Assembly: GCF_030623445.1 (NCBI RefSeq)
Contig: NZ_CP130613.1
Span: forward strand, 434,001-498,000
Direction of reading: 5' to 3'
Length of the DNA stretch: 64,000 nt
Source: Pseudogemmatithrix spongiicola
GTDB lineage: Bacteria; Gemmatimonadota; Gemmatimonadetes; Gemmatimonadales; Gemmatimonadaceae
Below are positions 50,006-58,765 of this stretch, in pieces. The stretch's first letter is position 1, and each line of letters begins with the position of its first letter. Both the position numbers and the translations under genes were made by a program. The notes under the pieces are model-generated. The model did not search any database. It worked only from the letters and a program-made list of their open reading frames with translations, and was not told the DNA's origin.

Positions 50006-51682
50006 GTGACCGCCCCCGCTCTCTCGGGTGCCGCCCTCGCCGACCAGATCGCGCGACGCCGCACCTTCGCCATCATCTCGCACCCCGACGCGGGCAAGAC
50101 CACGCTGACGGAGAAGCTGCTGCTCTACGGCGGCGCCATCCACCAAGCCGGCTCCGTGAAGGCGCGCAAGGCGCAGAAGCACGCCACCTCCGACTGGATG
50201 GCCCTCGAGCAGGAGCGCGGCATCTCGGTCACGAGCTCCGTGCTGCAGTTCGAGTACCACGGCTTCCAGGTCAATCTCCTCGACACGCCCGGCCACGCCG
50301 ACTTCGGCGAAGACACCTTCCGTACGCTCGTCGCCGCGGACTCGGTCGTCATGCTGCTCGACAACCGCAAGGGCGTCGAGGAGCGCACGCGCCAGCTCTT
50401 CGACGTGTGCCGTCGCCGCCGCATGCCCATCTTCACGGTCGTCAACAAGTGCGACCGCGTCGGTGAGGATCCGCTCAAGCTGGTCTCGGACGTCGAAGCC
50501 GAGCTCGGCATCATCGCCGTCGCCGCGCACTGGCCGATCCATATGAGCGACGCGGTGCACGGCACGATGTTCCGCGGGGTCTACGACCGCCGCAACAAGC
50601 GCGCCTTCCTCTTCGAGCGCGACGAGAAGCACGGGGCCGACAAGGTCGCCACGACGTCCATCGCCCTCGACGGGCCCAACGACCCCAAGCTGCTCGAGGC
50701 GCTCGGCAACACCGACGAGGCGCTGCAGGCGGTGGAGAAGCTCGCGCACGACATCGAGCTGCTCGACATGGCCGGCCATGAATTCGATCCCGCCGCCATC
50801 GCCAGCGGCGAGATGACGCCCGTGTACTTCGCCTCGGCGCTCACCAACTTCGGCGTCGAGCCCTTCCTCGAGGACTTCCTGCCGCTCGCGCCTGCGCCGG
50901 TCGGCCGCGACAGCAACGCCGGTCGCATCGAACCCAGCGGCGAGGCCTTCACGGGCTTCGTGTTCAAGGTGCAGGCGAACATGGACCCGCGGCACCGCGA
51001 CCGCGTCGCCTTCCTGCGCGTCTGCAGCGGACGCTACGCGGCCGGCCTCGAAGTTACGCATGTGCGTACGGGCAAGACCTTCAAGCTCGCGCCGCCGCAG
51101 CAGTTCCTCGGCCGCGAGCGGGCCTTCGCCGAGCAGGCGCTGCCTGGCGACGTCGTCGGCGTGCACGACCGCGGGTCACTGCGCATCGGCGACACGCTCG
51201 CCGCCGCAGGCGCCCCCAGGGCCGAGGGCGGCAAGCTGCTGGAGTACGTCGGCATCCCGCGCTTCGCGCCGCAGCACTTCGCGCGCATCCTCTCCAAGGA
51301 TCCGCTGCGCCGGAAGGCGCTCGACAAGGGCCTGCGCGAGCTCTCCGACGAAGGCGCGGCGCAGGCCTTCTTCGCCGAGTCGATGATGGGGCCCGTGCCG
51401 ATCGTCGGCGCGGTGGGCATGCTGCAGTTCGACGTCATGGTGCACCGCCTCGAGAACGAGTACGGCGCGCCCTGCACGCTAGAGATGATGCCGTATCGCT
51501 TCCCGCGGTGGGTCACGGGGCCCGAGGCCGCAATCCGCCGGCTGGGTGAGGCGCAGGATCTCACGCTGCTGCGCGATTCGAAGGAGAACTTCGTGCTCGT
51601 GTTCCGCGACGAGTGGCGGCTGCGCTGGGCGACGGACAAGGCGGGAGAGCAGGGCTTAGTGTTTCACACGGAAGCGCCGTAG
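50006..51682 (+). CDS. prfC: Peptide chain release factor 3
   Basis: 558-residue translational GTPase that removes RF1/RF2 from the ribosome after termination. G1 is SHPDAGKTTLTEK, the switch I region ERGISVTSSV, G3 DTPGHADFGEDT and G4 NKCDR (usually NKLDR). RF3-specific C-terminal sequences such as GAVGMLQFDVM and YGAPCTLEMM are present. The GTG start MTAPALSGAAL follows a TAGATT box by 6 bases. The 3' end overlaps a convergent small membrane-protein gene by 27 bases. Confidence 0.96.
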   Translation: MTAPALSGAALADQIARRRTFAIISHPDAGKTTLTEKLLLYGGAIHQAGSVKARKAQKHATSDWMALEQERGISVTSSVLQFEYHGFQVNLLDTPGHADFGEDTFRTLVAADSVVMLLDNRKGVEERTRQLFDVCRRRRMPIFTVVNKCDRVGEDPLKLVSDVEAELGIIAVAAHWPIHMSDAVHGTMFRGVYDRRNKRAFLFERDEKHGADKVATTSIALDGPNDPKLLEALGNTDEALQAVEKLAHDIELLDMAGHEFDPAAIASGEMTPVYFASALTNFGVEPFLEDFLPLAPAPVGRDSNAGRIEPSGEAFTGFVFKVQANMDPRHRDRVAFLRVCSGRYAAGLEVTHVRTGKTFKLAPPQQFLGRERAFAEQALPGDVVGVHDRGSLRIGDTLAAAGAPRAEGGKLLEYVGIPRFAPQHFARILSKDPLRRKALDKGLRELSDEGAAQAFFAESMMGPVPIVGAVGMLQFDVMVHRLENEYGAPCTLEMMPYRFPRWVTGPEAAIRRLGEAQDLTLLRDSKENFVLVFRDEWRLRWATDKAGEQGLVFHTEAP

Positions 51683-52171
51683 GAGCCAGCGGGGAGCGAG
51701 GTGCACCACGCTGCCGCCCAGTGCGAAGATGGATCCGATCACAATCGGCAGCACGCCACCGAAGGTGTAGCTCAGGGCGAGCACGAAGCCGAGTAGGTAT
51801 TCGGCGCGATAGATCGGGAGAGCGAGTGCCAGGAGCGGCAGCAAGCGCACCTGTAGTCGCGGCACTTCCGAGTAGCCCAGCGAGTACGAAACCGCCAGCA
51901 CGGTTCCAAACGCGGCGGCGCCGATCGCGGCCATCACGGCCGACCGGTTGCTGCTGCGCCCGAGTGCCACTCGCCGCTGGGTGTTGCCAACGGCGAACCA
52001 CGTGAAGAGCGGAAGGCTCAGCGCGCCCCACCAGTTCGAGATGCTCGGCATGTCGTCGCGCGAAAGAAAGCTGTGCGCTGGAACGCCGCCGTGCAGCTGC
52101 TGCCACGTGAGAAGTGCACAGGTCACCAGCGCGACGCTCGCCGTGAACCACAGCCGCAGGCGGTCGGTCAT
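51656..52171 (-). CDS. Hypothetical inner-membrane protein
   Basis: 171-residue protein with four or five predicted membrane helices (around residues 5-25, 45-62, 75-97, 105-125 and 130-155) and a basic C-terminus (APRWLLRRFRVKH). I recognise no family. ATG at MTDRLRLWF was chosen; a GTG nine codons upstream is possible, and neither has a convincing ribosome site. It lies downstream of tyrS on the same strand with about 65 bases between them, and its end overlaps prfC. Function unknown. Confidence 0.6.
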   Translation of the reverse strand: MTDRLRLWFTASVALVTCALLTWQQLHGGVPAHSFLSRDDMPSISNWWGALSLPLFTWFAVGNTQRRVALGRSSNRSAVMAAIGAAAFGTVLAVSYSLGYSEVPRLQVRLLPLLALALPIYRAEYLLGFVLALSYTFGGVLPIVIGSIFALGGSVVHLAPRWLLRRFRVKH

Positions 52172-52236
52172 CGAAGTATCCGGGGAGAGGGGAGCCACAT
52201 CGCCCTCTACGGCCGCCGGCCACCGCGGTTTCTGCG

Positions 52237-53520
52237 TCAGCCGTTCGCGTCGACGATTCCGATCTCTCGAGCGCCCTTCCGCACGAGCATCCAGCGCCCG
52301 CGCACGGCGCGGTCGGCGGCCACATGCGTCGCCTCGGCGCCGAGCTTCTCGCCGTTGACGCTCACCGCGCCCTGCTGCACCAACTTGCGCGCGGCGGTCT
52401 TCGAGAGTCCGAACGCATCGGCGAGCACCGCGACGATGTCCACGCCCTCCGCCGTCGGCGTCACCGACACGGACGGCATTTCCGCCGCCAGCATCGCGAA
52501 CACCTCGTCGCTGAGCGCATGCGCATCGGCCTTCTTGTCAAAAACCGTCTTCGAGACCGATTCGGCGAGCTCGGCAGCCGCCACGCCGTGGATCAGCGAC
52601 GTGACCTCCCGCGCCAACCGCTTCTGCGCCCCACGCTCATGCGGAGCCGCCGCGTGTGCGGCCTCGATGGACGCGATCTCCGCCGCATCGAGCAGCGTAA
52701 ACGTCCGCAGCAGACGCCCGACATCGGCGTCTTCAGCATTGATCCAGAACTGATAGAACTTGTAGACGCTCGTGAGCTTGGCATCGAGGTACACCGCGCC
52801 CGCTTCCGTCTTCCCGAACTTCTTCCCCTGCGCGTCCGTGAGCAGCGGGAACGTCAGCCCATGCGCCTCCCCGCGCTGCGTGCGCCGCACCAATTCGGTG
52901 CCCGCCGTGATGTTGCCCCACTGGTCGCTGCCGCCGAGCTGCAGCGTTACGCCGTCCTTGGCGTACAGCCGCGAGAAGTCGTAGGCCTGCAGCAGCATGT
53001 AGCTGAACTCGGTGAAGCTGATGCCGGTCTCCATGCGCGTCTTCACGGAGTCCTTCTGCATCATCCAATTCACCGTGAAATGCTTGCCGGTGTCGCGCAG
53101 GAACTCGATCAGCCCGATGCCGCCCAGCCACTCGGCGTTGTTGCGCACGGCAAAGCGGGGCAGGGCATCGGCGCCCAGCGCGTTCTGTGCCACCCGCTGG
53201 ATCTGCTGCCAGATGAGCTCCGCATTGGCGGCGATCTCCTCGGTGGACCGCATCGGGCGCTCCTCGCTCTTGCCCGAGGGGTCGCCGATCATCGCCGTGC
53301 CGCCACCCACCAGCGCCACGGCCTTGTGCCCGGCCCGCGCCAGGCGCACCAGGCCCATCAGCGAGACCAAGTTGCCCACGTGCAGGCTCTCGGCCGTGGG
53401 ATCGAAGCCGCAGTAGCCCGTCACCGGACCCTTCGCGAGGTGGGCCTCGCAGCCTTCGGTCTCTTGATGGAGCAGGCCGCGCCAGCGCAGCTCGTCGTGC
53501 AGGGAGGTCGGGGACGTCAT
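52237..53520 (-). CDS. tyrS: Tyrosyl-tRNA synthetase
   Basis: 427-residue class Ic synthetase charging tRNA-Tyr. The HIGH-type motif is HVGN in DPTAESLHVGNLVSL. Tyrosine-binding residues lie in LLQAYDFSRLY and GGSDQWGNI, and the second signature is KFGKT. An S4 RNA-binding domain occupies about residues 355-420 (ALADAFGLSKTAARKLVQQGAVSVNGEKL). The length is normal. TATTTT ends 6 bases before the ATG and diverges from the PBP1A promoter within a 52-base gap. Confidence 0.97.
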   Translation of the reverse strand: MTSPTSLHDELRWRGLLHQETEGCEAHLAKGPVTGYCGFDPTAESLHVGNLVSLMGLVRLARAGHKAVALVGGGTAMIGDPSGKSEERPMRSTEEIAANAELIWQQIQRVAQNALGADALPRFAVRNNAEWLGGIGLIEFLRDTGKHFTVNWMMQKDSVKTRMETGISFTEFSYMLLQAYDFSRLYAKDGVTLQLGGSDQWGNITAGTELVRRTQRGEAHGLTFPLLTDAQGKKFGKTEAGAVYLDAKLTSVYKFYQFWINAEDADVGRLLRTFTLLDAAEIASIEAAHAAAPHERGAQKRLAREVTSLIHGVAAAELAESVSKTVFDKKADAHALSDEVFAMLAAEMPSVSVTPTAEGVDIVAVLADAFGLSKTAARKLVQQGAVSVNGEKLGAEATHVAADRAVRGRWMLVRKGAREIGIVDANG

Positions 53521-53526
53521 CCCAGC

Positions 53527-53532
53527 AAAATA
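53527..53532 (-). promoter_or_regulatory. -10-like box TATTTT, tyrS
   Basis: Leftward, CCGTATTTT is followed by GCTGGG and ATG, a 6-base spacing with no ribosome site. No T-box leader is present, as the gap is too short. Confidence 0.45.
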
Positions 53533-53560
53533 CGGGTCGCGGGAGGGGAAGTCACTTGGC

Positions 53561-53566
53561 TAGCTT
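53561..53566 (+). promoter_or_regulatory. -10-like box TAGCTT, PBP1A
   Basis: TTGGCTAGCTT is followed by TCCCGA and the GTG start, a 6-base spacing with no ribosome site. It shares TAGCTT-TCCC with other members of the set. Confidence 0.55.
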
Positions 53567-53572
53567 TCCCGA

Positions 53573-55681
53573 GTGCTGAACAAGTACCCCCGGCTCAAGA
53601 AGTTCCTCCTCCGCGCGACCCTCGTCGGCGCCGGCCTCAGCGTCTTCGGACTCCTCGTGTTCGGCGTCTGGTGGGGCTTCTTCCTCTGCTCCGACGAGAC
53701 CTGCCCGAGCATCGAGCAGTTCGCCGAGTACAAGCCGGCCGAACCAGCGCGCCTCTACGCCGCCGACGGCCGCTTCATCGGTGAGATCGGCCTGGAGCGC
53801 CGGTCCGTCGTGGCCCTCGATGACATCCCGCGCCACGTGGTCGACGCCTTCGTCATCACGGAGGACAAGCGCTTCTACCAGCACCACGGCGTGGACTACA
53901 TCCGCGTCTTCGGCGCGGTGATCGCCAACCTCAAGGCGGGCGGTCTCTCGGAAGGCTTCTCGACCATCACGATGCAGTTGGCGCGCAACATCTTCCCGGC
54001 CCAGCTGCCGTCGCGGTCCAAGGCAGGGAGTGCGTACAACAACATCGTCCGCAAGTTCCGCGAGGCGAAGGTGGCGCGGCGCATCGAAGCGCGCTTTCCC
54101 AAGGAGCGCGTCCTCGAGCTGTATCTGAACCAGATCGCCCTCGGCGCGGGCGCCTACGGCGTCGAAGCCGCGTCGCAGCGCTACTTCGGGCGGCCGGTCA
54201 GCGAGATCACGGTTGCCGAAGGCGCCATGCTGGCCGCGTTGCCGAAGGCGCCCTCACGCTACAACCCGCGGCGTTTCCCCGACCGCGCCATCCAGCGCCG
54301 CAACACCATCCTCGAGCTCATGCGCCGCGAAGGCGCGCTGTCGGATGCCGACGCGAGCATCGCCAAGGCCTACCCGTTGCGCCTCAACCGCTCGGCCCGC
54401 GGGGCGGGAGATCCCGCGCCGTACTTCGTCGAATGGGTGCGCACGGAGCTCGAGCAGCGCTTCGGGCGGCAAGTCTACGAAAGCGGGCTGCGCGTGCTCA
54501 CCACGCTGGACCTCGACATGCAGGGCGCGGCGGAGCGTGCCGTTGAACGCCAGTTGCGCGCCATCGAGGCGAACACGTGGGGCCCGTACACGCAGACGAC
54601 CTACGAGGAGTACCTCGCGCGCGCCGCCGCCGGCGATGCCGCCGGCAGCGGCAACAACTCGCCCTACCTCCAGGCCAGCTTCATCGCGCTCGATCCACGC
54701 ACCGGCGCGGTGCGCGCCCTCGTCGGCGGCCGCGACTTCGACGATTCCAAGTTCAACCGTGCCACGCAGGCCCTGCGCCAGCCCGGCTCGACCTTCAAGC
54801 CGATCGTCTACGCCACGGCCATCCGCTCGGGCCGCACGCCGGCGTACTTCATCGACGACGAACCGATCGAAGTGCCGCAGCTCGACGGTACCGTGTGGTC
54901 GCCGAACAACTACGACCTCAAGTTCGAGGGCCGCGTCACGCTGCGTCGCGCCCTCATGTTCTCGCGCAACCTGCCGGCCATCCGCCTCACGATGGAGATC
55001 GGAGAAGGCAGCGTCGTCGACATGGCCAAGCAGTTCGGCCTCACGACGCGCGTGCCGCCGTACCCGTCCATCGCGCTCGGCTCGGCCGACGTGTATCCGC
55101 TGGAAATGGTCGCCGCGTACTCGACCTTCGCCAACCTCGGCTGGCGCACCGCGCCGAACCCGATCCTGCGCGTCGAGACGCTCGATGGCCGTCGGCTCTA
55201 TCAGGCCGACCCGGAGCGCATCCAGGTGCTCTCGCGCGAGGAATCGTGGGTGATGGTCGACATGTTGAAGGACGTGATCCGTGCCGGTTCCGGCACGCGC
55301 GTCCGCAGCGAAGGCTTCACGCATCCCGCCGGCGGCAAGACGGGCACGACCAACGACTACACCGATGTCTGGTTCGTCGGCTTCACTGCCGATCTCGTCG
55401 CTGGCGTGTGGATCGGTTTCGACCAGCCGAAGGAGATCATGGGCCAGGCGCAGGGCGGGCGACTCGCGGCGCCCGCGTGGGCCAGCTTCATGCGCGAGGT
55501 CTACGAGCGCAAGCCGGCGCCGCCCGACTGGCCGCGGCCGCCGGGCGTGCTCGCGATTCCCATCGATCCCGCCACCGGCCTGCGCGCTGGACTCGGCTGC
55601 ATCTCCGACACCATCCGCACCGAGTTCTTCATCACCGGCACCGAGCCGCTGCAGGAGTGCCCGCGGAGACTCTTTCCCTGA
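53573..55681 (+). CDS. Bifunctional penicillin-binding protein 1A
   Basis: 702-residue class A PBP that polymerises and cross-links peptidoglycan. A membrane anchor (about residues 14-37) is followed by a GT51 glycosyltransferase domain (ITEDKRFYQHHGVD, STITMQLARN, EAKVARRIEARFPKERVLELYLNQI). The transpeptidase domain has the SxxK nucleophile Ser406 (PGSTFKP), SRN and KTGTTNDYTDVWFVG (Lys589). The GTG start gives a normal short cytoplasmic tail. The stop overlaps the amidohydrolase ATG as TGATG. Confidence 0.95.
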   Translation: MLNKYPRLKKFLLRATLVGAGLSVFGLLVFGVWWGFFLCSDETCPSIEQFAEYKPAEPARLYAADGRFIGEIGLERRSVVALDDIPRHVVDAFVITEDKRFYQHHGVDYIRVFGAVIANLKAGGLSEGFSTITMQLARNIFPAQLPSRSKAGSAYNNIVRKFREAKVARRIEARFPKERVLELYLNQIALGAGAYGVEAASQRYFGRPVSEITVAEGAMLAALPKAPSRYNPRRFPDRAIQRRNTILELMRREGALSDADASIAKAYPLRLNRSARGAGDPAPYFVEWVRTELEQRFGRQVYESGLRVLTTLDLDMQGAAERAVERQLRAIEANTWGPYTQTTYEEYLARAAAGDAAGSGNNSPYLQASFIALDPRTGAVRALVGGRDFDDSKFNRATQALRQPGSTFKPIVYATAIRSGRTPAYFIDDEPIEVPQLDGTVWSPNNYDLKFEGRVTLRRALMFSRNLPAIRLTMEIGEGSVVDMAKQFGLTTRVPPYPSIALGSADVYPLEMVAAYSTFANLGWRTAPNPILRVETLDGRRLYQADPERIQVLSREESWVMVDMLKDVIRAGSGTRVRSEGFTHPAGGKTGTTNDYTDVWFVGFTADLVAGVWIGFDQPKEIMGQAQGGRLAAPAWASFMREVYERKPAPPDWPRPPGVLAIPIDPATGLRAGLGCISDTIRTEFFITGTEPLQECPRRLFP

Positions 55682-57033
55682 TGACGGCGCGCGTCCGCTG
55701 GCACGCGCGCTGGGTCGTCCCGGTGGTATCGCCACCGATCGCCGACGGCACCGTCATCACCGAGGAGGATCGCATCGTGTGGGTTGGCGAGCGTCGGCAC
55801 GCGCCTGCCGCGGGCCGCGACGAAGAGCTCGGCGACGCCATCCTCACGCCGGGCCTCGTCAATGCGCACACGCATCTCGATCTCACGGTGCTGCGCGGAT
55901 GCCTCGTCGGCCTGTCGTTCTTTGACTGGGTCCGCACGCTGACGCGTGCCATCGCCATGCTCGATGACGACGACCTCCTAGCCTCGGCATCGCAGGGGAT
56001 CGCCGAGGGCCTGCGCCGCGGCGTGACGACCTATGCCGATACCGCGCCGAACGCCGCGGCCTTCGACGCGATGCGCGCGATGGGGGTCCGCGGGATCTGC
56101 TATCGCGAGGTCTTCGGCCCCGATCCGAAGGACGCCGAGAAGAATCTCGCGACGCTCGCCGACCAGGTCGCGGCGATGCGGCAGCGCGCGACGGAGCTGG
56201 TGCAGGTCGGCGTGTCGCCGCATGCGCCGTACTCGGTGAGCGATGCGCTGTACGCTGCGGTTGCGGAGCTCGCGCGCCGTGAGCGGCTGCCGGTGGCGGT
56301 GCACATCGCCGAGAGCGAGGCCGAATCGCGGCTCGTCACGCACGGCGACGGCGAGTTCGCCGCGTTCCTCCAGCGGCGCGGCATCGCCACGCCGCCGCGC
56401 GGCAAGGAGCCGCTCGACGTCATCGAACGTGCGGCGCTCCTGCGTCCGCGCACCCTGCTGATCCACGCCGTGCAAGTCAGTGACGACGGCATCCGTCGCA
56501 TCGCCAACGCGGGCTGCGGCGTCGCGCACTGCCCGTTCTCGAACACGACCCTGCAGGAAGGCCTGGCCCCCGTGCACGAGATGCTACGGCAGGGTGTGAA
56601 GGTCGGACTCGGCACCGACTCACTTGCTTCGAACGCTTCCATGGACTTGCTCAAGGAGGGATGGGCTGCGGCCGTGGGCCAACGCATCGTGCTGGCCGAC
56701 GAGCACGCCCTTTCCTGGGCGAAGGCGTTCCGCCTGGCGACGTTGGGCGGCGCCGAGGCGCTGGGGCTCGACGAGGCCATCGGGTCGCTCGAGCCCGGCA
56801 AACAGGCGGACCTCGCCGCGTTTGCCGTGTCCGTGGAGCGGGAAGAGGACGTCTACGCGGCGCTCCTGCGCGACGCGCACCTCAAACCGGCGCGGGCCCT
56901 GCGCACGGTCGTCGCCGGTCGCGAACTGCAGCGGGACGGCCTTGTTGCGTCGTCCAACGTGGCACATGCCACTCGCGTGGATGACGCCAGCCGCCGCCTC
57001 CGGCGGTGGCGCGAGTCGCAATCGTTGAATTAG
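55681..57033 (+). CDS. Amidohydrolase, MTA/SAH deaminase-like
   Basis: 450-residue metal-dependent hydrolase of the ATZ/TRZ group (COG0402 type). Metal ligands are visible in NAHTHLDLT, HIAESEAE, LIHAVQ and GTDSLASN. The composite beta-sandwich at both termini (ILTPGLVNAH; GKQADLAAFAV) is normal. Members deaminate S-adenosylhomocysteine, methylthioadenosine, guanine or aminofutalosine, and sequence alone does not decide. Translation is probably coupled to PBP1A, although no functional link is obvious. Confidence 0.87.
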   Translation: MTARVRWHARWVVPVVSPPIADGTVITEEDRIVWVGERRHAPAAGRDEELGDAILTPGLVNAHTHLDLTVLRGCLVGLSFFDWVRTLTRAIAMLDDDDLLASASQGIAEGLRRGVTTYADTAPNAAAFDAMRAMGVRGICYREVFGPDPKDAEKNLATLADQVAAMRQRATELVQVGVSPHAPYSVSDALYAAVAELARRERLPVAVHIAESEAESRLVTHGDGEFAAFLQRRGIATPPRGKEPLDVIERAALLRPRTLLIHAVQVSDDGIRRIANAGCGVAHCPFSNTTLQEGLAPVHEMLRQGVKVGLGTDSLASNASMDLLKEGWAAAVGQRIVLADEHALSWAKAFRLATLGGAEALGLDEAIGSLEPGKQADLAAFAVSVEREEDVYAALLRDAHLKPARALRTVVAGRELQRDGLVASSNVAHATRVDDASRRLRRWRESQSLN

Positions 57034-57036
57034 CTT
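57031..57036 (+). promoter_or_regulatory. -10-like box TAGCTT, ilvE
   Basis: AATTAGCTTCCC includes the amidohydrolase stop codon itself and lies 45 bases before the ilvE start. It has the set's core motif but would give a leader of about 40 bases, in which one TCACATC heptad (57056-57062) occurs. Confidence 0.35.
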
Positions 57037-57081
57037 CCCAGCGGTACGTACCGTCTCACATCTCCCCTGTTAGGTCTGCCA

Positions 57082-58026
57082 TTGTCCCGCGGCTCCGGAG
57101 CCACCGACCTCATCTGGCGTGACGGCAAGCTCGTCCCCTGGGACGACGCGCAGCTGCACGTCATGAGCCACGTCGTGCACTACGGCTCGAGCATCTTCGA
57201 GGGCATCCGTGCCTACAAGACGCCGGCCGGCGGTGCGGTGTTCCGGCTGCGCGAGCACATGCGGCGCTTCCAGGACTCGGCCAAGATCTACCGCATGCCG
57301 CTCAAGTACTCGCTCGACGAGCTCTGCGCGGCGGTCACGGATACCATTACGGCCAACGGCCTCGACCACTGCTACATCCGCCCGCTCGCCGTGCGTGCCG
57401 GGCAGGAAATGGGCGTGTTGCCCACGAATGCGCCGGTCGAGACCTTCGTGATCTGCTGGCGCTGGGGTGCCTACCTCGGTCACGACGCGCTCGAGGAAGG
57501 CGTGGACGTGACGGTGAGCAGCTGGCGTCGCGCCGCGCCGGGCACGTTCCCGACGATGGCCAAGGCCGGCGGCAACTACCTCAACTCGCAGCTCTCCAAG
57601 ATGGAAGCGCGCGGCGATGGCTACGTCGAAGGCATCATGCTCGACGTGCACGGCCACGTGTCGGAGGGCAGCGGCGAGAACTTGTTCGTCGTTCGCGACG
57701 GCGTGCTCTACACCGCGCCGCTCTCGGCGAGCATCCTCAACGGCATCACGCGTGACGCAGTCGTGGCAATCGCCCGCGATCTGGGGTACGAGGTTAAGGA
57801 ACTGCTCATGCCGCGCGAGTTCCTGCTCATCGCGGACGAGATCTTCTTCACCGGCACGGCGGCCGAGATCACGCCGGTCCGGAGCATCGACAAGAGTCCC
57901 ATCGGCGCGGGGAAGCGAGGCCCCGTGACGAAGGCGATCCAGGAGCGGTTCCTCGCGATAGCCACCGGCCAGCAGCCCGACACCAGAGGCTGGCTGACCC
58001 CGGTGCCCCCGGCGAAGAGGAGTTGA
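57082..58026 (+). CDS. ilvE: Branched-chain amino acid aminotransferase
   Basis: 314-residue fold type IV PLP enzyme interconverting Val, Leu and Ile with their 2-oxoacids. The PLP Lys lies in MAKAGGNYLNSQLSK. YGSSIFEGIRAY, VSEGSGENLFVVRDG, SILNGITRDAV and FFTGTAAEITPVRSID closely match bacterial IlvE. The first usable start is a TTG (MSRGSGATDL) without a ribosome site. The frame is open further upstream to the previous stop, so the exact start is uncertain. It stands as a single transcription unit, perhaps with the HNH gene 51 bases downstream. Confidence 0.93.
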   Translation: MSRGSGATDLIWRDGKLVPWDDAQLHVMSHVVHYGSSIFEGIRAYKTPAGGAVFRLREHMRRFQDSAKIYRMPLKYSLDELCAAVTDTITANGLDHCYIRPLAVRAGQEMGVLPTNAPVETFVICWRWGAYLGHDALEEGVDVTVSSWRRAAPGTFPTMAKAGGNYLNSQLSKMEARGDGYVEGIMLDVHGHVSEGSGENLFVVRDGVLYTAPLSASILNGITRDAVVAIARDLGYEVKELLMPREFLLIADEIFFTGTAAEITPVRSIDKSPIGAGKRGPVTKAIQERFLAIATGQQPDTRGWLTPVPPAKRS

Positions 58027-58077
58027 CCGTCCCGCCGACGGTCATCGCACTCGAAGCCCTCACTTGAGGAGGTGGAT

Positions 58078-58680
58078 GTGACCGTCGGCTGTCTCGCGCT
58101 CAACGCGTCCTTCGAACCGTTGACGATGGTGCCGCTCAAGCGCGCCCTCCGTCTCGTCATCGATGGCAAGGCCGAGATCGTCGAGTCCGACCGCGGGAAG
58201 GCGGTGCGCTCCGAACGCATGGCCGTGCCGCGCCCGGTGGTCATCCGCCTCCGCAAGTTCGTCCACGTCCCGCGGCGCTTCCGCCGCCAGGTCACGAACA
58301 CCTTCCTCTTCGCCCGCGACGGCTACCGCTGCCAGTACTGCGGCCGCGCGAGCTACGAGCTGCGCCCCCGCGAATCGCTGACGCGCGACCACGTCATCCC
58401 GATCTCGCGCGGCGGCCTCAACGTCTGGACCAACGTCGTCACCGCCTGCTCGCCCTGCAACACGCGCAAGGCCGACCATCTCCTCACCGAGATCGGCATG
58501 CACCTCGCGCATCCGCCCGTGGAGCCGCACTTCGTGCATCTCTCCTGGGCGGTGCGTCGCCTCACGCCCACGCAGGCGCGCTACATCAAGCTCTTCTATG
58601 GCGGCGATGTGGTGCGACAGCTCGAGGCCATGGAGCGGCGCCACGGCGGCGCGCTGCCGCCCGAGGCGCAGGCGCTCTAG
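58078..58680 (+). CDS. HNH endonuclease family protein
   Basis: 200-residue protein with a C-terminal HNH nuclease domain. CQYCG and CSPCN form the zinc-binding knuckles around SLTRDHVIPISRGG, which contains the catalytic DH pair. An N-terminal 75-residue basic domain (NASFEPLTMVPLKRALRLV) is typical of a widespread stand-alone HNH group of unknown role. GTG (MTVGCLALN) was chosen because the strong site GAGGAGGT lies 4 bases before it; a GTG two codons earlier overlaps that site. Its stop codon TAG lies inside the target duplication of the adjacent IS element. Confidence 0.9.
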   Translation: MTVGCLALNASFEPLTMVPLKRALRLVIDGKAEIVESDRGKAVRSERMAVPRPVVIRLRKFVHVPRRFRRQVTNTFLFARDGYRCQYCGRASYELRPRESLTRDHVIPISRGGLNVWTNVVTACSPCNTRKADHLLTEIGMHLAHPPVEPHFVHLSWAVRRLTPTQARYIKLFYGGDVVRQLEAMERRHGGALPPEAQAL

Positions 58681-58681
58681 T
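58676..58681. repeat. Left target-site duplication of the IS481 element
   Basis: TCTAGT directly abuts the left terminal repeat of the element and is repeated exactly at 59716-59721. It contains the HNH gene stop codon TAG. Confidence 0.9.
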
Positions 58682-58706
58682 TGTCGGTTCTAAAGAGGTT
58701 GTTCAC
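58682..58706. repeat. Left terminal inverted repeat of the IS481 element
   Basis: Begins TGTCGGTTCTAA and pairs with the right end (59691-59715) over 25 bases, with mismatches at positions 13 and 16. Confidence 0.9.
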
Positions 58707-58765
58707 TGAGGCATAACTGAGGAAGCTGGAGGTGCGAGCCACCCAACCTTCAGCCAGAGGCCTCA

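Noticed and set aside
53521-53572. T-box leader for tyrS
   Set aside because: The gap is 52 bases and shared with a divergent gene, far too short for a T-box.
58072-58077. Earlier GTG start for the HNH gene
   Set aside because: It overlaps the strong ribosome site GAGGAGGT, which is correctly spaced for the GTG two codons later.
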